From Rubellimicrobium sp. (GTDB taxonomy: Bacteria > Pseudomonadota > Alphaproteobacteria > Rhodobacterales > Rhodobacteraceae): a stretch of 64,000 nt of DNA. Both the position numbers and the translations under genes were made by a program. Shown one piece after another: positions 10,408-18,149 of the stretch; the first letter of the stretch is position 1, and each line of letters begins with the position of its first letter. The notes under the pieces are model-generated. The model searched no databases and was not told where the DNA came from. It was given only the letters and a program-made list of their open reading frames with translations. The DNA lies in NCBI GenBank assembly GCA_020852925.1, contig JADYZU010000013.1, positions 62,001 through 126,000 of the forward strand. The letters are read 5' to 3'.

Positions 10408-11556
10408 TCATTTCACGGCCCCCGCAGTCAGGCCGCTGACGATCTGGCGCTGGAACACCATGACCAGAAGGAAGAGCGGGGCGGTGATGGACACGGCGGC
10501 GGCCACGGCCTCGACCTGGTCGGTCGTCGTGGTCTCGCGGTTGAAGTAGGAGGAAATGGCCGGGACCATGGTCTGGTTGCTGGTATCGAGCAGGAGCGAG
10601 GTCACCAGAAAGTCGTTGTAGCCAAGAAGGAAGGAGAACAGTCCCGTGGTGATGACCCCCGGCCACATGACGGGCATGATGACCTTGCGGAAGGCCTGGA
10701 AATGGGTGCAGCCGTCGACGCGCGCCGCCTCGTCGAGTTCGGCCGGGATCGACTGGAAGAAAGAGCGCAGCATCCAGATGGTGAAGGGCTGGTTGATCGC
10801 GACCAGCACGGCGATGACGGCGAGGGGCTGGCCATAGAGCGTGGGGGCGCTGTCGCCAAGGAGCGGGCGCAGGATCTCGGCCGAGTTGATGAAGACCGGA
10901 AGATACCCCGCCACCAGCACCGAATGCGGCAATGCCCGGAAGATGAGCGCCGCGATCAGCAGCCAGAATGCGAGCCGCGACGGCGTGCGCGACAGGGCAT
11001 AGCCCGCAAGCGTGCCGACGGTGAGCGAGATTGCGGTGACCCCGAGCGTGACCTGCATCGAATTGACGAAATTGCGCCAGAAGGCGTTGTCCACCCAGAC
11101 CGCACGGTAATGTTCCACGGTGAAGCCCAGCACCGGCTGAAGCCCCAGCGCGGCGTTCAGCGCGCCCAGGGCGGGCGCCACCGCCAGCACCGCCACACCT
11201 GCCGCCACCAGCGCAAGGCCCGCGGCCCCCACAAGCCAGCCGAACGCGCCATAGCCCGGCGGGGTTGCCCGCGCGACCAGGCCCGGCAGGCGGAGGGCGG
11301 CCAGCCGCGCGGTCAGCCAGAGCCCCGCCAGGATGACCGGAATATCAAGCAGCGTCAGCCCCTTGCCGCGCGCGATGGTTGCGGGGCCCAGAATCACATC
11401 GCCCACACTGGCAGCAAACGAGTCGATGGGAACCTTCACGCTCATCACGCTGATCCAGAAGATCGGAAAGATCGCCAGCAGGCACCAGAAGATCAGGAAC
11501 CCGTTCGACAGCAGTTTCAGACCGAGGGGCGCGCGCATGGCGCGTGGGGTGCTCAT
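10408..11556 (-). CDS. Carbohydrate ABC permease, MalG type, with inserted helices
   Basis: A 382-residue permease, about 100 longer than the usual 275-285. TM1 (residues 15-40) is followed by an insertion at about 58-140 that contains two extra hydrophobic segments (about 70-90 and 105-130), before the normal sequence resumes at TVEHYRAV. The EAA loop (DEAARVDGCTHFQAFRKVIMP) and C-terminus GLTAGAVK are normal. The start overlaps the MalF-type gene by 4 bp (ATGA). It forms the inner-membrane channel with that protein. The insert splits a periplasmic loop and may alter substrate or binding-protein docking. Confidence 0.92.
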   Translation of the reverse strand: MSTPRAMRAPLGLKLLSNGFLIFWCLLAIFPIFWISVMSVKVPIDSFAASVGDVILGPATIARGKGLTLLDIPVILAGLWLTARLAALRLPGLVARATPPGYGAFGWLVGAAGLALVAAGVAVLAVAPALGALNAALGLQPVLGFTVEHYRAVWVDNAFWRNFVNSMQVTLGVTAISLTVGTLAGYALSRTPSRLAFWLLIAALIFRALPHSVLVAGYLPVFINSAEILRPLLGDSAPTLYGQPLAVIAVLVAINQPFTIWMLRSFFQSIPAELDEAARVDGCTHFQAFRKVIMPVMWPGVITTGLFSFLLGYNDFLVTSLLLDTSNQTMVPAISSYFNRETTTTDQVEAVAAAVSITAPLFLLVMVFQRQIVSGLTAGAVK

Positions 11557-12578
11557 GACCGTGCTCTCCGATGGTCGGCCCAGGTGCGGCGCAGAAGCGG
11601 GAACAGCAGGATCACGATTCCCACCATGGTCAGCATCGCGCTGGCCGATGCGCGGGTGATCGCGCGGTTGCCCGTCGCGTCCGGGGTCAGAAGGTCATAG
11701 GTCAGGTATTGCAGCGAGATGACATGCGCCTCGGACCTGAAGCCGACGATCTCTTCGAACACACGATAGGCGTCCATCAGGTGGATCAGCGCCACAAAGG
11801 TGATGAGCGGCATGAGGGACGGGATCACGACGTAGCGCAGCCGTTCCATCCGCGATGCACCGTCGATCGCCGCTGCCTCGATCGTGTCGCGGTTCACGGT
11901 CTGGAGCCCGGCATAGAAGATGACGAAGGCAAAGGGCGCGACATGCCAGACGCGATAGAAGATCATCAGGATCTCGATGGTCCAGCCCTGGGCGAACATG
12001 GAGATGTCGGTGCCTGACCAATGCTCCATCAACCGGGTCAGGATGCCGTCGCCGACAAAGAGCCAGCGGATCGACAGGGCGCCGATGACGGGCGTGATGA
12101 TGAAGGGCAGAAGCGAGACGAAAATCACCGGGCCGCGGATGCGCGCCAGCGTGGCGTTGACCGCGAGGGCGATGGCAAGGCCGAGGCCGATGACCAGCGG
12201 CAGGGTGATGAAGGTGAAGGTGAGCGTGAAGCGCAGCGCGCCCCAGAAGTCGATGGCGGTGAAGGCTTGCCAGTCTCCGGCGCGCAGGGCTGCCCAGGCG
12301 GCGGCCGGTTCAAGCACGGCGTCATAGGCCGACCAGCCGATGAAGTCGGTTTCGGTAACCGGCCTGCCATCGGCATCAAGCACGGGTATGGAGCGGATTT
12401 CGGTCGTGCAGGTCTGGGTCACGAAACCGGGGGAACAGGTCTCGAGTTCCACGGGTTCGCGCAGAACCCTGGTCTGGTGAAAGCTTTGCCAGAGCACCGA
12501 CAGAAGCGGCAGCGCGATGAAAAGAACCATCATCGCCACCGACGGGCCGACAAAGAGCAGGAATTGACCGCGTTTCAT
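11553..12578 (-). CDS. Carbohydrate ABC permease, MalF type
   Basis: A 341-residue permease with six predicted helices. Between TM1 and TM2 it has a long periplasmic segment (about residues 33-110) with Cys48 and Cys57, which could form a disulfide outside the cytoplasm. The ATPase-docking loop reads EAAAIDGASRMERLRYVVIP. It follows the binding-protein gene after a strong hairpin and overlaps the MalG partner by 4 bp. Role: substrate translocation with the ATPase at 13921-14970. Confidence 0.92.
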   Translation of the reverse strand: MKRGQFLLFVGPSVAMMVLFIALPLLSVLWQSFHQTRVLREPVELETCSPGFVTQTCTTEIRSIPVLDADGRPVTETDFIGWSAYDAVLEPAAAWAALRAGDWQAFTAIDFWGALRFTLTFTFITLPLVIGLGLAIALAVNATLARIRGPVIFVSLLPFIITPVIGALSIRWLFVGDGILTRLMEHWSGTDISMFAQGWTIEILMIFYRVWHVAPFAFVIFYAGLQTVNRDTIEAAAIDGASRMERLRYVVIPSLMPLITFVALIHLMDAYRVFEEIVGFRSEAHVISLQYLTYDLLTPDATGNRAITRASASAMLTMVGIVILLFPLLRRTWADHRRARS

Positions 12579-12608
12579 GGGGATGCCGGAGCCCGGAGTG
12601 GTGGTCGT

Positions 12609-12634
12609 GGCCCGGGGCCGGGGGGCCCCGGGCC
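12609..12634 (-). terminator. Strong intercistronic hairpin after second binding-protein gene
   Basis: GGCCCGGGGCC (12609-12619) and GGCCCCGGGCC (12624-12634) are perfect 11-bp inverted arms with a 4-nt loop, lying in the 63-bp gap after the binding-protein stop. No T-run follows. It parallels the hairpin at 3527-3552 and probably sets binding-protein to permease stoichiometry. Confidence 0.65.
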
Positions 12635-12641
12635 GGCGAGG

Positions 12642-13862
12642 TTACTGGAGGATGCCCGCTTCGGTCGCGGCGGCGACGTATTCCGCCTCGGTCGCCGCCA
12701 GCACCGCTTCGGCGGTGGCCGCGCCGGTAAAGAAGGCGGGCAACTGGTTGCCAAGCGCGCTGTGCATCAGGCCCATCTCGACTGTCGAGGGATAGGCCGC
12801 CGGCGCGACATTCGCCGTGGCGGTGGCAATCGCCCCGCCCGCCAGCCGCGAGGGCGTGTAGCCCGGGATGAGCCAGATTGCGTCGTCGTTGTTGGCGGTG
12901 ACCATCTCGGAGTCGAGTCCCTCCATCGCGACGCGGAAGGCGGCCTCGGCCTCGGCGTCGGTGATGTTGGCGGCGATCACGATCCCATCCCACCACAGCG
13001 TGGTGGCGGGCGGCCCGCCGGCCACGGCCATCGGCGCGGCGGCGGCGTTCACAAGGCCCACGACCTGGCTTTCGGCCTCGTCATCCAGGGCGCCGCCGCG
13101 GCTGGCCCAGAGGTTGGCCATGGCGATCCTGCCCTGCTGGAACTGCTGCTGGACGACGGTGGAGTCGGCCGCGAGGTATTCGGGGTCCATATAGGCCGTG
13201 AGCCGCTGCATCATGTCGAGCGCCGCGAGGCCGGCCTCGGAATTGACCGCAGGCGTGCCGTCGGGGTTCGTGAAGGCGCCGCCGAAGCCGAGGAACATGT
13301 TGTTGAAGTCCTGCGCGAGGTTCCAGCCGGAGCGCATGGTGGCGCCCAGCGGGTATTCCATGATCCCGGCCGCGCGGATCGCCTCGGCGGCAGTCAGGAC
13401 CTCTTCCCAGGTCGTGGGCACGGGCAAGCCCACCTGGTCAAGAACGTCCTGCCGGAACATCAGGTGCTGGGTGTTGACCATCATGGCGATGGCCATGACA
13501 TGCCCGTCGATGGAGATGAGCTGATTGGGCGCCAGGTTCTGGCCATACGCGGCCACCAGATCATCGAGCGGGCGGATCAGACCCTGTTGCAGCAGCGGCG
13601 TGATCGAGCCGTTCGAGACGCCCCCGATCTGATAGAGCGAGGGGTTGGCGGCAAAGGCCTCGGGCTGCTTGGCCTCGAACTCCTGGTCGAGCGCGGCCGT
13701 GACGTTGCCGCATTCGGCCATCGCGTCGGTGACCGCCTTCCACGCCTCGAAGGCCGCGGACAACGAGCTGACCGGCACGGTGTTTTCGAAGGCACAAGCC
13801 GCAAAGCCGGGGCCCGAGATGATTGCCATCGCGGCGGCAAGAGCCCATGATTTCAGATGTAT
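12642..13862 (-). CDS. Sugar ABC substrate-binding protein with non-AUG start
   Basis: A periplasmic binding protein of about 404-406 residues (solute-binding family 1). The protein clearly begins with a signal peptide (HLKSWALAAAMAIISGPGFAA), but no ATG, GTG or TTG precedes it in frame within reach; the frame upstream runs into the ATPase gene. An AGGGA site lies 8 nt before an ATA codon (13862) and 14 nt before a CTG (13856), so initiation probably uses ATA or CTG. The ATG at 13829 would cut off the positively charged part of the signal. Binding region: AFENTVPVSSLSAAFEAWK onward. It is second in the operon after the ATPase. Confidence 0.85.
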   Translation of the reverse strand: MHLKSWALAAAMAIISGPGFAACAFENTVPVSSLSAAFEAWKAVTDAMAECGNVTAALDQEFEAKQPEAFAANPSLYQIGGVSNGSITPLLQQGLIRPLDDLVAAYGQNLAPNQLISIDGHVMAIAMMVNTQHLMFRQDVLDQVGLPVPTTWEEVLTAAEAIRAAGIMEYPLGATMRSGWNLAQDFNNMFLGFGGAFTNPDGTPAVNSEAGLAALDMMQRLTAYMDPEYLAADSTVVQQQFQQGRIAMANLWASRGGALDDEAESQVVGLVNAAAAPMAVAGGPPATTLWWDGIVIAANITDAEAEAAFRVAMEGLDSEMVTANNDDAIWLIPGYTPSRLAGGAIATATANVAPAAYPSTVEMGLMHSALGNQLPAFFTGAATAEAVLAATEAEYVAAATEAGILQ

Positions 13863-13920
13863 CTGACGTTTCCCTGTGGAGTGGCGCCGGTTGGTCCGGT
13901 GCCTGGTGGTCGATGGGGCC

Positions 13921-14970
13921 TCAGGCCGCCCCGAGCCTTTCGCCGGAAGTGGCGTCGAACAGGTGGCAGGCAGCGACGGGCACCCGCATCGCGACGGGCT
14001 GCCCGATGGCGGCGCGGTACTCCTTGGGCGCCCTGACCGCGACCAGCGCGCCGCCCGCGCGCACGGTGAGCATCGTGGCATCGCCCAGAAGTTCGATCGT
14101 ATAGGCGGGGGCTGCGATCTGACCCTGATCGGCGATGTCGGCATCCTCGGCGCGGAAGCCCAGCGTGACAGGGCCATCGGGCGCGGCGAAGCCGTCGATG
14201 CGCACCGACTCGCCGGTGAAGGTGCCCCCCGCAAGCGTGCCTTGCAGCAGGTTCATCGCCGGGCTGCCGATGAAACCCGCGACAAAGACATTCGCCGGAC
14301 GGTCATAGATTTCAGAGGGCGTCCCGACCTGCTGGACCACGCCCTTGTTCATCACGACCACCCGGTCGGCCAGCGTCATCGCCTCGATCTGGTCGTGGGT
14401 GACGTAGATGGTGGTGACCTTCAGTTCATGGCTGAGGTTCCTGATCTGCGCCCGGGTCGAGACGCGCAGTCTGGCATCGAGGTTCGACAGCGGTTCATCC
14501 ATCAGGAAAACCGCCGGTTCGCGCACGATGGCGCGGGCAAGCGCCACACGCTGCCGCTGCCCGCCAGACAGTTCGGCGGGACGGCGGTGCAGCAGGTCGC
14601 CCAGCTCCACCATCGCCGCGGCGCGGCGGACGCGGGCATCGTGCTCGGCCTCGGGGACGCGGCGGATCCTGAGCGGAAAGCGGATGTTTTCCCACACCGT
14701 CATGTTGGGATAAAGCGCGTAGGACTGGAACACCATCGCCACGTCGCGGTCCTTGGGATCAAGGTCGTTGACCCGCCGCCCGCCGATTTCGATGTCGCCC
14801 GCTGTCGCATCCTCAAGCCCGGCGATCATCCGCATCGTCGTGGTCTTGCCGCAGCCGGATGGTCCCAGAAGGACAAGGAATTCGCGGTCGGCGATCGACA
14901 GGTTCAGGTTCTGGACGGCGGTGAAGGCCCCCCAGGACTTGGCCAGACCGCGCAGTTCGATTCCCGCCAT
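13921..14970 (-). CDS. Sugar ABC transporter ATP-binding protein (MalK/UgpC type)
   Basis: A 349-residue ATPase: Walker A GPSGCGKTT near residue 36, Q-loop [16 protein letters not shown] signature, Walker B VFLMDEP, switch histidine THDQIEAM, and a full C-terminal TOBE-like domain. The start at 14970 (MAGIELRG) fits the family; open frame further upstream lacks a ribosome site and runs over the operators. It is the promoter-proximal gene of the cluster 14970-7456, divergent from the two-domain SnoaL protein, and is presumably LacI-controlled. Confidence 0.95.
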   Translation of the reverse strand: MAGIELRGLAKSWGAFTAVQNLNLSIADREFLVLLGPSGCGKTTTMRMIAGLEDATAGDIEIGGRRVNDLDPKDRDVAMVFQSYALYPNMTVWENIRFPLRIRRVPEAEHDARVRRAAAMVELGDLLHRRPAELSGGQRQRVALARAIVREPAVFLMDEPLSNLDARLRVSTRAQIRNLSHELKVTTIYVTHDQIEAMTLADRVVVMNKGVVQQVGTPSEIYDRPANVFVAGFIGSPAMNLLQGTLAGGTFTGESVRIDGFAAPDGPVTLGFRAEDADIADQGQIAAPAYTIELLGDATMLTVRAGGALVAVRAPKEYRAAIGQPVAMRVPVAACHLFDATSGERLGAA

Positions 14971-14986
14971 GATCCGCTCTTCACTA

Positions 14987-15002
14987 GTGCATGCGTATGC
15001 AA
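14987..15002. promoter_or_regulatory. Candidate LacI-family operator O1
   Basis: GTGCATGCGTATGCAA, an imperfect palindrome around a central CG, the hallmark layout of LacI/GalR operators. Six of eight half-site positions match, and it resembles the perfect copy at 15043-15058. Located 17 bp upstream of the ATPase start. Confidence 0.65.
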
Positions 15003-15042
15003 TCGAAGTTGTCACGCTCCATGATTCGTGGCAAGAAGAATC

Positions 15043-15058
15043 TTGCATTCGAATGCAA
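15043..15058. promoter_or_regulatory. Candidate LacI-family operator O2 (perfect palindrome)
   Basis: TTGCATTCGAATGCAA is a perfect 16-bp palindrome with a central CG. It lies directly upstream of the ribosome site of the SnoaL gene at 15075 and 56 bp centre to centre from O1. Both fit the consensus TTGCATNCGNATGCAA and likely bind the LacI protein encoded at 8430-9446. Confidence 0.75.
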
Positions 15059-15074
15059 CAAGGGAGAATGCGTG

Positions 15075-16031
15075 ATGGCGGAGGATCGACGCGCCCAGGT
15101 GGCGGCGGGCCTGGGGGCGCTGTGCGCGGGGGCCGGGGCGGGGCTGGTGGCAGAGGATGTCGTCTGGCATGTCAGCCATCCGGTCGAGACTCTGCACACG
15201 CGCGAGGCGGTCGAAGCCGGGTTCTGGGCACCGCTGCGCGCCGCCTTTGCCGGACTGCACCGCCGGGACGAGATCGTGATCGGCGGCCCGAACCGCCGCG
15301 ACACGGGCGGCTGGTGGGTGGCCTGCGTCACCCATTATGCGGGCAACTTCATGGCCCCGCTTTGGGGCATCGCGCCGTCGCGGCATCTGGCGTTCCTGCG
15401 GGCGGGCGAATTCTACCGGGTTGACGATGGCCGGATCACGCGCGCGCATCTGATCCTGGACCTGCCTGACCTGATGCGGCAGGCGGGGCGGATGCCGTTT
15501 CCGTTTTCCTACGGGCTGGAGACGTTGTTTCCCGGGCCCGCGACGCATGATGGCGTCTGCCCGCAGGCGGGCGACGGGCAGCAGTCCCTGGATGTGGTCG
15601 AAAGGATGCTGGGCGACCTGCATGCCTATGACCCTGCAACCTTCGGGTCAGAGCGGCAGACGGGCAGGCAGGGATACTGGGCGCCAGGAATGATGTGGTA
15701 TGGCCCGGCGGGGATCGGCTCGAACTACCGCTGGGACGGGTTCCTCGCGGACCATCGCGCGCCGTTCCTGCGCGCCTTTCCCGACAGGAAGGGCGGCAAC
15801 CACTATTGCCGCATCGGCGACGGCAACTATGCCGCGGTGTCGGGCTGGCCGTCGATGACGATGACCTTCAAGGGCGATTACCTGGGCGTCCCGGCCGACG
15901 GCCGGGCCCTGACGCTGCGGGTCATGGATTTCTACCGCGTGGCGGAGGCGCAGATCGCCGAGAACTGGGTGATGCTCGATTACATGGACCTGTTTCGCCA
16001 GATGGGCGTGAACCTGATCGCCAGAGCGTAG
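15075..16031 (+). CDS. Two-domain SnoaL-like protein, divergent from sugar ABC operon
   Basis: A 318-residue protein with two SnoaL-like domains: about residues 1-150 (TREAVEAGFWAPLRAAFAG; ends VDDGRITRAHLILDLPDLMRQ) and about 165-315 (ends VAEAQIAENWVMLDYMDLFRQMGVNL). The start at 15075 follows AAGGGAG. The only gene on the plus strand of this cluster, it is transcribed away from the ATPase with a LacI-type palindrome just upstream, so it is probably co-regulated. Its C-terminal motif matches that of the protein at 9727-10269. Function is unknown; it may act on the imported sugar compound. Confidence 0.78.
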   Translation: MAEDRRAQVAAGLGALCAGAGAGLVAEDVVWHVSHPVETLHTREAVEAGFWAPLRAAFAGLHRRDEIVIGGPNRRDTGGWWVACVTHYAGNFMAPLWGIAPSRHLAFLRAGEFYRVDDGRITRAHLILDLPDLMRQAGRMPFPFSYGLETLFPGPATHDGVCPQAGDGQQSLDVVERMLGDLHAYDPATFGSERQTGRQGYWAPGMMWYGPAGIGSNYRWDGFLADHRAPFLRAFPDRKGGNHYCRIGDGNYAAVSGWPSMTMTFKGDYLGVPADGRALTLRVMDFYRVAEAQIAENWVMLDYMDLFRQMGVNLIARA

Positions 16032-16057
16032 CCCGGTGGAACCGCCCGCCATCGGCA

Positions 16058-16849
16058 TCACGGGACGATGCAACTCTGGCCGCCGTCGACGGACAGGCAG
16101 ACGCCGTTGACATAGCCCGCAGCGTCGGAGGCCAGGAACAGCGCGGCATTCGCCACGTCCCAGCCGCTGCCCTGACGCCCCATGACGGTGCGGGCCGCGC
16201 GTTCGGCCTTCATGGCTTCGGCATTCGCATATTGGCCGACAACCTGCTGCGTGATGGGCGTGTCCATGAAACCGGGCAGGATCGCGTTGGCGCGGATGCC
16301 CTGGCGGGCGTGCTGCATCGCCACGGCCTGGGTCAACTGGTTCAGCCCGGCCTTGCTGGCCTGATACGAAACATAGGGATAGACATAGCGGATCGAGGTC
16401 ATCGACGAGACGTTGACGATCGCCCCCTTGCCCTGCCGGATCATGTGGGGCAGGGCGTATTTGCAGGTCAGAAAGGCGCTGGTCAGGTTCAGATCGAGCG
16501 TGCGCCGGAAACTTTCCTCGCTCTCCTCGATGACGCCGCCGCGCGACGTGACTCCCACGTTGTTGTGCAGCACGTCGATCCGGCCATGACGCGCGGCCGC
16601 GTCCCCGATCACCGCCGCGACCTGCGCGCCTTGCGTCACGTCGCAGACCGCCATCTCGGCCTGGCCGCCCTCGGCCCGGATCAACGCCACGGTTTCCGCG
16701 GCCGCTGCCGGGTTCACGTCGATGGCGATCACCTTTGCCCCGGCACGCGCGAACGTGACGGCGGTGGCCTTGCCATTGCCCCAGCCGGGCCCGCTTGACC
16801 CGGCGCCGAACACCAGGGCGACGCGGTCCTGCAATCTGAACTGTTCCAT
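16058..16849 (-). CDS. Short-chain dehydrogenase/reductase with extended glycine motif
   Basis: A 263-residue SDR. The cofactor loop is unusual: GAGSSGPGWGNGKA (residues about 15-28) instead of the standard TGxxxGIG, i.e. longer and with a tryptophan. The rest is normal: NNVG, catalytic Ser in NVSSMTS, YQASK (Tyr and Lys), and the closing GVCLSVDGGQ. The start at 16849 has AGGAGG 5 nt upstream. It is divergent from the IclR-headed operon across a 460-bp gap that carries several operator-like repeats, so it probably belongs to the same regulon. It likely oxidises a hydroxyl intermediate of the catabolic pathway. Confidence 0.88.
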   Translation of the reverse strand: MEQFRLQDRVALVFGAGSSGPGWGNGKATAVTFARAGAKVIAIDVNPAAAAETVALIRAEGGQAEMAVCDVTQGAQVAAVIGDAAARHGRIDVLHNNVGVTSRGGVIEESEESFRRTLDLNLTSAFLTCKYALPHMIRQGKGAIVNVSSMTSIRYVYPYVSYQASKAGLNQLTQAVAMQHARQGIRANAILPGFMDTPITQQVVGQYANAEAMKAERAARTVMGRQGSGWDVANAALFLASDAAGYVNGVCLSVDGGQSCIVP

Positions 16850-16947
16850 GTCGGCCTCCTTGTCGAGCGGCAGCAGAGCCGCCGATTCCGGCGGCTGCAA
16901 GGGCAGCGTGCAAGCCATTGACCTGGATGGGCCTTCACGCAGGCGGC

Positions 16948-17060
16948 GGTTCACATTGTGGCGTGCCGGGGTCCGGGACCGCGCGCGGCGCCCCGGGGCG
17001 GGCGGCCTGCGGCGCGGCCCGGATTCGCATCCTGTGAACCGGAGTGTCACAATATGAACC
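16948..17060. promoter_or_regulatory. GGTTCA repeat family in SDR/IclR divergent promoter
   Basis: GGTTCACATTGTG (16948-16960) is matched at 12 of 13 positions by the inverted copy CACAATATGAACC (17048-17060). A further inverted TGTGAACC lies at 17033-17040, 20 bp from the last. The spacing and repetition suggest binding of a dimeric or tetrameric regulator such as the neighbouring IclR protein; this is inference. Confidence 0.5.
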
Positions 17061-17065
17061 GCTGG

Positions 17066-17075
17066 TTTCCGGAAA
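17066..17075. promoter_or_regulatory. TTTCCGGAAA palindrome, IclR-type operator candidate
   Basis: A perfect 10-bp palindrome in the same divergent gap. Several IclR-family operators have TTTCC/GGAAA half-sites, so this is a reasonable candidate for autoregulation by the IclR protein at 17310. Confidence 0.45.
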
Positions 17076-17103
17076 ATGTCTGCAAAAACAACGCGAAAAG
17101 AAA

Positions 17104-17117
17104 ATACTTGTTCGTAT
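17104..17117. promoter_or_regulatory. Island operator motif, SDR/IclR promoter
   Basis: ATACTTGTTCGTAT matches ATACT-N4-AGTAT at 9 of 10 half-site positions. Its right half runs into TATAAA (17115-17120), a plausible -10 box. A weak second copy starts 20 bp downstream (17124). This is the leftmost copy of the motif repeated across the catabolic island. Confidence 0.65.
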
Positions 17118-17229
17118 AAAAGAAGTCTTGGCATAATATTCCCGAGGGACCGCCTGCGCCGGATCGAGCGACAGCGGCCCTGGGCGGGTTTCTTGCGCAG
17201 ACCGGCGCAGCGCAAACGGGGGGGAGACC

Positions 17230-17313
17230 ATGGAGAACGCGCCTCACGCCTGCCCTGCGGCCGGTTGCCCGCCGCCACACCGGCAATCGGCCCCGGGCGG
17301 GGGCCGCCGATGA
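17230..17313 (+). other. Possible 27-codon upstream ORF coupled to the IclR gene
   Basis: A GGGGGGGAG ribosome-like site precedes an ATG at 17230, and the frame ends in a TGA that overlaps the IclR ATG (ATGA at 17310). The IclR gene itself lacks a good ribosome site, so translation may be coupled through this short frame. Its Pro/Ala/Arg-rich sequence shows no family resemblance; it may be only a leader or chance. Confidence 0.3.
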
Positions 17314-18149
17314 CCGTCATGGACCCTCCTTCGGGCACGCAAAGCATCGACCGCGCGATCGGGTTGCTGTCCCTGGTCGGCCGCCACAGCGATCGCGGCC
17401 TGTCGCTTGGCGATCTCGTGACGGCGACGGGCCTGAACAAGACGACGGTCCGCCGGCTGCTGCTGGCGCTGATCAACGCCGGCATGGTCAGCCAGGGCGA
17501 TGAGGACAGGCTCTATCGCCTCGGCATCGAGGCCTATGTCCTGGGGACATTCGCGGCCCCGCGCTTCGGGCTTGTCGAGACCGCCATGGAAAGCCTGGGG
17601 CGGCTTGCGCGCAAGACCGGGGATGCCTGCCTTGTCTCGGCCCGCCGGAACACGAACGCCATCTGCCTGCACCGCGAGGAGGGAACCTACCCGATCCGCT
17701 CGCATGTCCTGCAAAAGGGCGTGGAACATCCGCTGGGCATCGGTGCCGGATCGCTGGCGATGCTTGCGGCGCTGCCGGACCACGAGGTCGAGGCCGCGAT
17801 GGCCGAGAACTGGCCGGTCATCCGCCGCGACTTTCCGCAGGTGAAGGCGGGCATGATCGAGGCGGGCATCGCGGCGACCCGGCAGAAGGGCTACGCGGTC
17901 AATCCGGGCCTGATCTATCCCAACGCCTGGGCAATCGCCATGGCGGTGACCAACCCCGACGGCTCCCTCGCGGGCGCGCTGAGCATCGCGGCCATCGACA
18001 CCCGGATGCAGGCGGACCGGCAGGCCGATCTGGCCGTCCTGCTGCGTCAGGAAACCGCCGCCGTCAGGCTGCGGCTCGAGCGGTCGCGGCCCGCTGCGGA
18101 ACGGGCCGTGACCGCAAGAAACAGACCGGATGGCAGGGGCGGAAGATGA
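17310..18149 (+). CDS. IclR-family transcriptional regulator
   Basis: A 279-residue regulator with an N-terminal winged helix (SLGDLVTATGLNKTTVRRLLLALINAGMV, about residues 30-58) and a C-terminal IclR effector domain that normally binds small acids or aromatics. A start at 17319 is also possible. It is the first gene of a run of 14 same-strand genes, overlapping the thiolase gene by ATGA. Its likely targets are the repeats at 16948-17075. Being co-transcribed with enzymes suggests local control by a pathway metabolite, layered on the TetR-type motif at 17104. Confidence 0.92.
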   Translation: MTVMDPPSGTQSIDRAIGLLSLVGRHSDRGLSLGDLVTATGLNKTTVRRLLLALINAGMVSQGDEDRLYRLGIEAYVLGTFAAPRFGLVETAMESLGRLARKTGDACLVSARRNTNAICLHREEGTYPIRSHVLQKGVEHPLGIGAGSLAMLAALPDHEVEAAMAENWPVIRRDFPQVKAGMIEAGIAATRQKGYAVNPGLIYPNAWAIAMAVTNPDGSLAGALSIAAIDTRMQADRQADLAVLLRQETAAVRLRLERSRPAAERAVTARNRPDGRGGR

